64,000 bases of DNA from Streptomyces sp. 840.1. GTDB taxonomy: Bacteria > Actinomycetota > Actinomycetes > Streptomycetales > Streptomycetaceae. Where the stretch lies: positions 1,803,001-1,867,000 of the forward strand of contig NZ_RJUU01000001.1 of NCBI RefSeq assembly GCF_003751445.1, written 5' to 3'. Below, piece after piece: positions 61,980 to 64,000 of the stretch. The position numbers and the translations under genes were made by a program. The notes under the pieces are model-generated. The model ran no database searches, was not told the origin of the DNA, and saw only the letters and a program-made list of their open reading frames with translations. Within the stretch, counting starts at the first letter, position 1, and the number at the start of each line of letters is the position of its first letter.

Positions 61980-63026
61980 GTGGCCAAGGTGACGCGGGAC
62001 GATGTGGCGAGACTGGCGGGGACGTCGACCGCGGTCGTCAGCTACGTCATCAACAACGGACCCAGGCCGGTCGCCCCGGCCACGCGCGAGCGGGTACTCG
62101 CCGCGATCAAGGAGCTGGGCTACCGGCCCGACCGGGTCGCCCAGGCCATGGCCTCGCGACGGACCGACCTCATAGGGATGATCGTGCCGGACGCGCGGCA
62201 GCCGTTCTTCGCGGAGATGGCGCACGCGGTCGAACAGGCTGCCGCCGAGCGCGGGAAAATGGTGCTCGTCGGCAACTCCGACTACCGCGACGAGCGCGAG
62301 GTCCACTACCTGCGGGCCTTCCTCGGCATGCGGGTCTCCGGGCTGATCCTGGTCAGCCAGGGCCCCAGCGAGCGGGCCGCCGCGGAGATAGAGGCCTGGG
62401 ACGCCCGGGTCGTGCTGCTGCACGAGCGGCCCGAGGCGATCGACGACGTCGCGGTCGTCACGGACGACGTCGGCGGCGCCCAGCTCGCCACCCGCCACCT
62501 GCTGGAGCACGGCAACGAGTACGTGGCGTGCCTGGGCGGCGTGGAGTCGACCCCGGCGGTCGGTGACCCGGTGGCCGACCACGTCGAGGGCTGGCGCCGG
62601 GCGATGCACGAGTCCGGCCGCTCGACCGAGGGCCGCCTCTTCCAGGCCCCGTACAACCGGTACGACGCCTACCGGGTGGCGCTGGAGCTCCTCGCGGGCC
62701 CGGACCGTCCCCCGGCGATCTTCTGCGCGACGGACGACCAGGCCATCGGGGTGCTGCGGGCCGCGCGCGAGCTGCGGATCGACGTGCCGGGCGAGCTGGC
62801 GGTGGCGGGCTTCGACGACGTGAAGGAGGCCGGGCTCACCGATCCGCCGCTGACCACGGTCTTCTCGGACCGCCCGGCGATGGCACGGGCGGCCGTGGAC
62901 CTGGTCCTCGACGACTCGCTCCGGGTGTCGGGCTCACGGCGGGAGCGGCTGAAGCAGTTCCCCTCGGCGCTGGTGGTGCGGCGCTCCTGCGGCTGCGGTG
63001 AGCCCCCGGCAGCCCGGCGCGGCTGA
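61980..63026 (+). CDS. LacI-family transcriptional regulator
   Basis: A 348-residue repressor starting at GTG 61980 ([25 protein letters not shown]), 24 bp after glnR. The HTH ([20 protein letters not shown]) and hinge helix ([17 protein letters not shown]) are followed by a periplasmic-binding-protein-like ligand domain ([51 protein letters not shown]). The C terminus has a CGCGEPP motif. The usual sugar-operon neighbour is missing. The same gene follows glnR in other Streptomyces, to my recollection. Confidence 0.92.
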   Translation: MAKVTRDDVARLAGTSTAVVSYVINNGPRPVAPATRERVLAAIKELGYRPDRVAQAMASRRTDLIGMIVPDARQPFFAEMAHAVEQAAAERGKMVLVGNSDYRDEREVHYLRAFLGMRVSGLILVSQGPSERAAAEIEAWDARVVLLHERPEAIDDVAVVTDDVGGAQLATRHLLEHGNEYVACLGGVESTPAVGDPVADHVEGWRRAMHESGRSTEGRLFQAPYNRYDAYRVALELLAGPDRPPAIFCATDDQAIGVLRAARELRIDVPGELAVAGFDDVKEAGLTDPPLTTVFSDRPAMARAAVDLVLDDSLRVSGSRRERLKQFPSALVVRRSCGCGEPPAARRG

Positions 63027-63218
63027 AAAGTCCAGGGGGCGGGCTCGGTCTGTCCCCCTACCTCCGCTTTCACGTAACGGGGCGTCGACCCGCGTGTCAC
63101 AGCGGGGTCTTGATCCAACTCCGGCCGCAACGGCCCGCCCGACGACAGATGTCCTATGAAGCAACAACGCCCGCTCAGCCGGAACGGGCGTTCCCCCCAC
63201 TGCTTCCCGGGAGTCCCC

Positions 63219-63935
63219 ATGCGCGTCAAGAAGATCTCGGCCCTCGCCCTCGTCGTCGCCGCCGCCGGCCTCTCGCTGACCGCGTGCGGCGGCAGCGACG
63301 GATCGAGCGCTTCCGCCGACAGCAGCACGTCCACCTCGGCGAGCAGCTCCACCGGCGGTCAGGACGCCGGCTCCGGCAACGCGAGCGACTCCACCGAGGA
63401 CGAGAGCTCAGCCTCGGGGCCGTCCTCCTCGTCCGAGTCCAAGTCCAAGTCCAACGCCTCCACAGGCTCCGGCTCCGGCAAGGACACCGGCCTCGGCACC
63501 GAGACCTCGGCATCGGCCGCCATGTGCCGGACCGACGATCTCGCGTTCAGCACCGCCTCCGCAGGGGTCAAGAACCAGCTGGTCGTCAACCTGAAGAACA
63601 CCGGCTCCGGCAAGTGCAGCATGCACGGCTTCCCGGGCGTCGAACTCGTGGGTCCCGACGGACTGGGCGACACCGGCCCGGAGGCCGCCCGCACCGACGC
63701 CGAGGCGTCCACCGTCACCATCGCGCCCGGCGAGGAGACCCGCTTCCTGCTGCGTTACATCCCGGCCACCGACGGTTCCGGCAAGACCTACACCCGGCTC
63801 TCCGTCACCCCGCCCAACGAGAAGGTCTCGGCCATCGCGAACCTCGACGGCCTGACGATCACGGTCCCGTCCTCCGCCGGCTCCCCCGACGTCTTCGTCG
63901 ACCCGATCGGCTACCACACCGGCTCCGGCAAGTAG
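63219..63935 (+). CDS. DUF4232 lipoprotein
   Basis: A 238-residue exported lipoprotein; ATG 63219 (MRVKKISALALVVAAAGLSLTACGG) with the lipobox LTAC. A Ser/Asp/Gly linker (about 25-95), rich in SSTSTSASSS-like stretches, is followed by a beta-rich DUF4232 domain: MCRTDDLAFSTASAGVKNQLVVNLKNTGSGKCSMHGFPGVEL (with its conserved Cys pair), then FLLRYIPATDGSGKTYTRLSVTPPNE. The family is abundant in Streptomyces and has no proven function. Confidence 0.9.
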   Translation: MRVKKISALALVVAAAGLSLTACGGSDGSSASADSSTSTSASSSTGGQDAGSGNASDSTEDESSASGPSSSSESKSKSNASTGSGSGKDTGLGTETSASAAMCRTDDLAFSTASAGVKNQLVVNLKNTGSGKCSMHGFPGVELVGPDGLGDTGPEAARTDAEASTVTIAPGEETRFLLRYIPATDGSGKTYTRLSVTPPNEKVSAIANLDGLTITVPSSAGSPDVFVDPIGYHTGSGK

Positions 63936-63945
63936 CGGCGGAACA

Positions 63946-63961
63946 GCCCCGCCGGCGGGGC
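63946..63961 (+). terminator. Probable terminator of the DUF4232 gene
   Basis: GCCCCGCCGGCGGGGC is a perfect 16-bp palindrome 11 bp after the stop codon. Confidence 0.6.
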
Positions 63962-64000
63962 CGAGGGCGCACACGAGGGGCCTTTATATCGGGCATACGA

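Overview
The window is chromosomal DNA from a Streptomyces (or a very close relative). It is uniformly GC-rich with strong G/C at third codon positions. It carries single-copy genes typical of the genus: phoR-phoP facing phoU-mtpA, carD-ispD-ispF, the mycothiol gene mshA, rsiG, the nickel regulator nur and the nitrogen regulator glnR. From memory, the order of these markers matches the S. coelicolor core region from about SCO4235 down to SCO4158, read in the opposite direction; this was not checked by alignment.

Region 1 (1-26.5 kb) is mostly conserved. A peptide/nickel-class ABC importer with a Zur-like operator opens the window, followed by GNAT, ispF-ispD and carD. The phosphate control locus comes next: phoP-phoR on the minus strand, with phoU and the cysteine-rich mtpA divergent on the plus strand. 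Then follow an MFS pump, gpmA, a candidate toxin-antitoxin pair, an envelope lipoprotein, an APH-type kinase, a Tat-exported beta-helix protein, a YbjN-domain protein, mshA, a methyltransferase, an NlpC/P60 wall hydrolase and a receiver-PP2C phosphatase. A mycobacterium-like trio (DUF2516, HbhA-like, XRE regulator) and a DIP1984-family gene close the region. The DIP1984-family gene is followed directly by a sequence that folds like a tRNA.

Region 2 (26.8-50.7 kb) looks accessory. Transporters and oxidoreductases alternate with regulators of different families (two HxlR, one MarR, two TetR, one unclassified HTH), most beside a visible palindromic operator. It includes a sortase-anchored surface protein of unknown type, a nitronate monooxygenase-rifampicin monooxygenase (Rox) pair, a DrrAB-type exporter, an Eis-type acetyltransferase and an asparaginase. 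I see no biosynthetic core enzymes, so it reads as a detoxification and efflux region rather than a product cluster.

Region 3 (50.7-64 kb) returns to core genes. It holds rsiG (c-di-GMP-dependent anti-WhiG factor, both ligand motifs intact), dtd, ygfZ, a small MITE-like insertion, nur, a nitrobindin-like protein and a 33-residue membrane peptide. A group with sulfur-related members follows: DsrE-like, DUF1416, and a rhodanese with a cysteine-containing leader peptide. Next come an LmeA-like protein, a Q/P-rich membrane protein and a MoaD/ThiS-like protein. The window ends with glnR (preceded by a coupled 19-codon ORF), a LacI-type regulator and a DUF4232 lipoprotein.

Many start codons were moved inward from the longest possible frame on the basis of ribosome-binding sites and family N termini; these choices are stated per gene.
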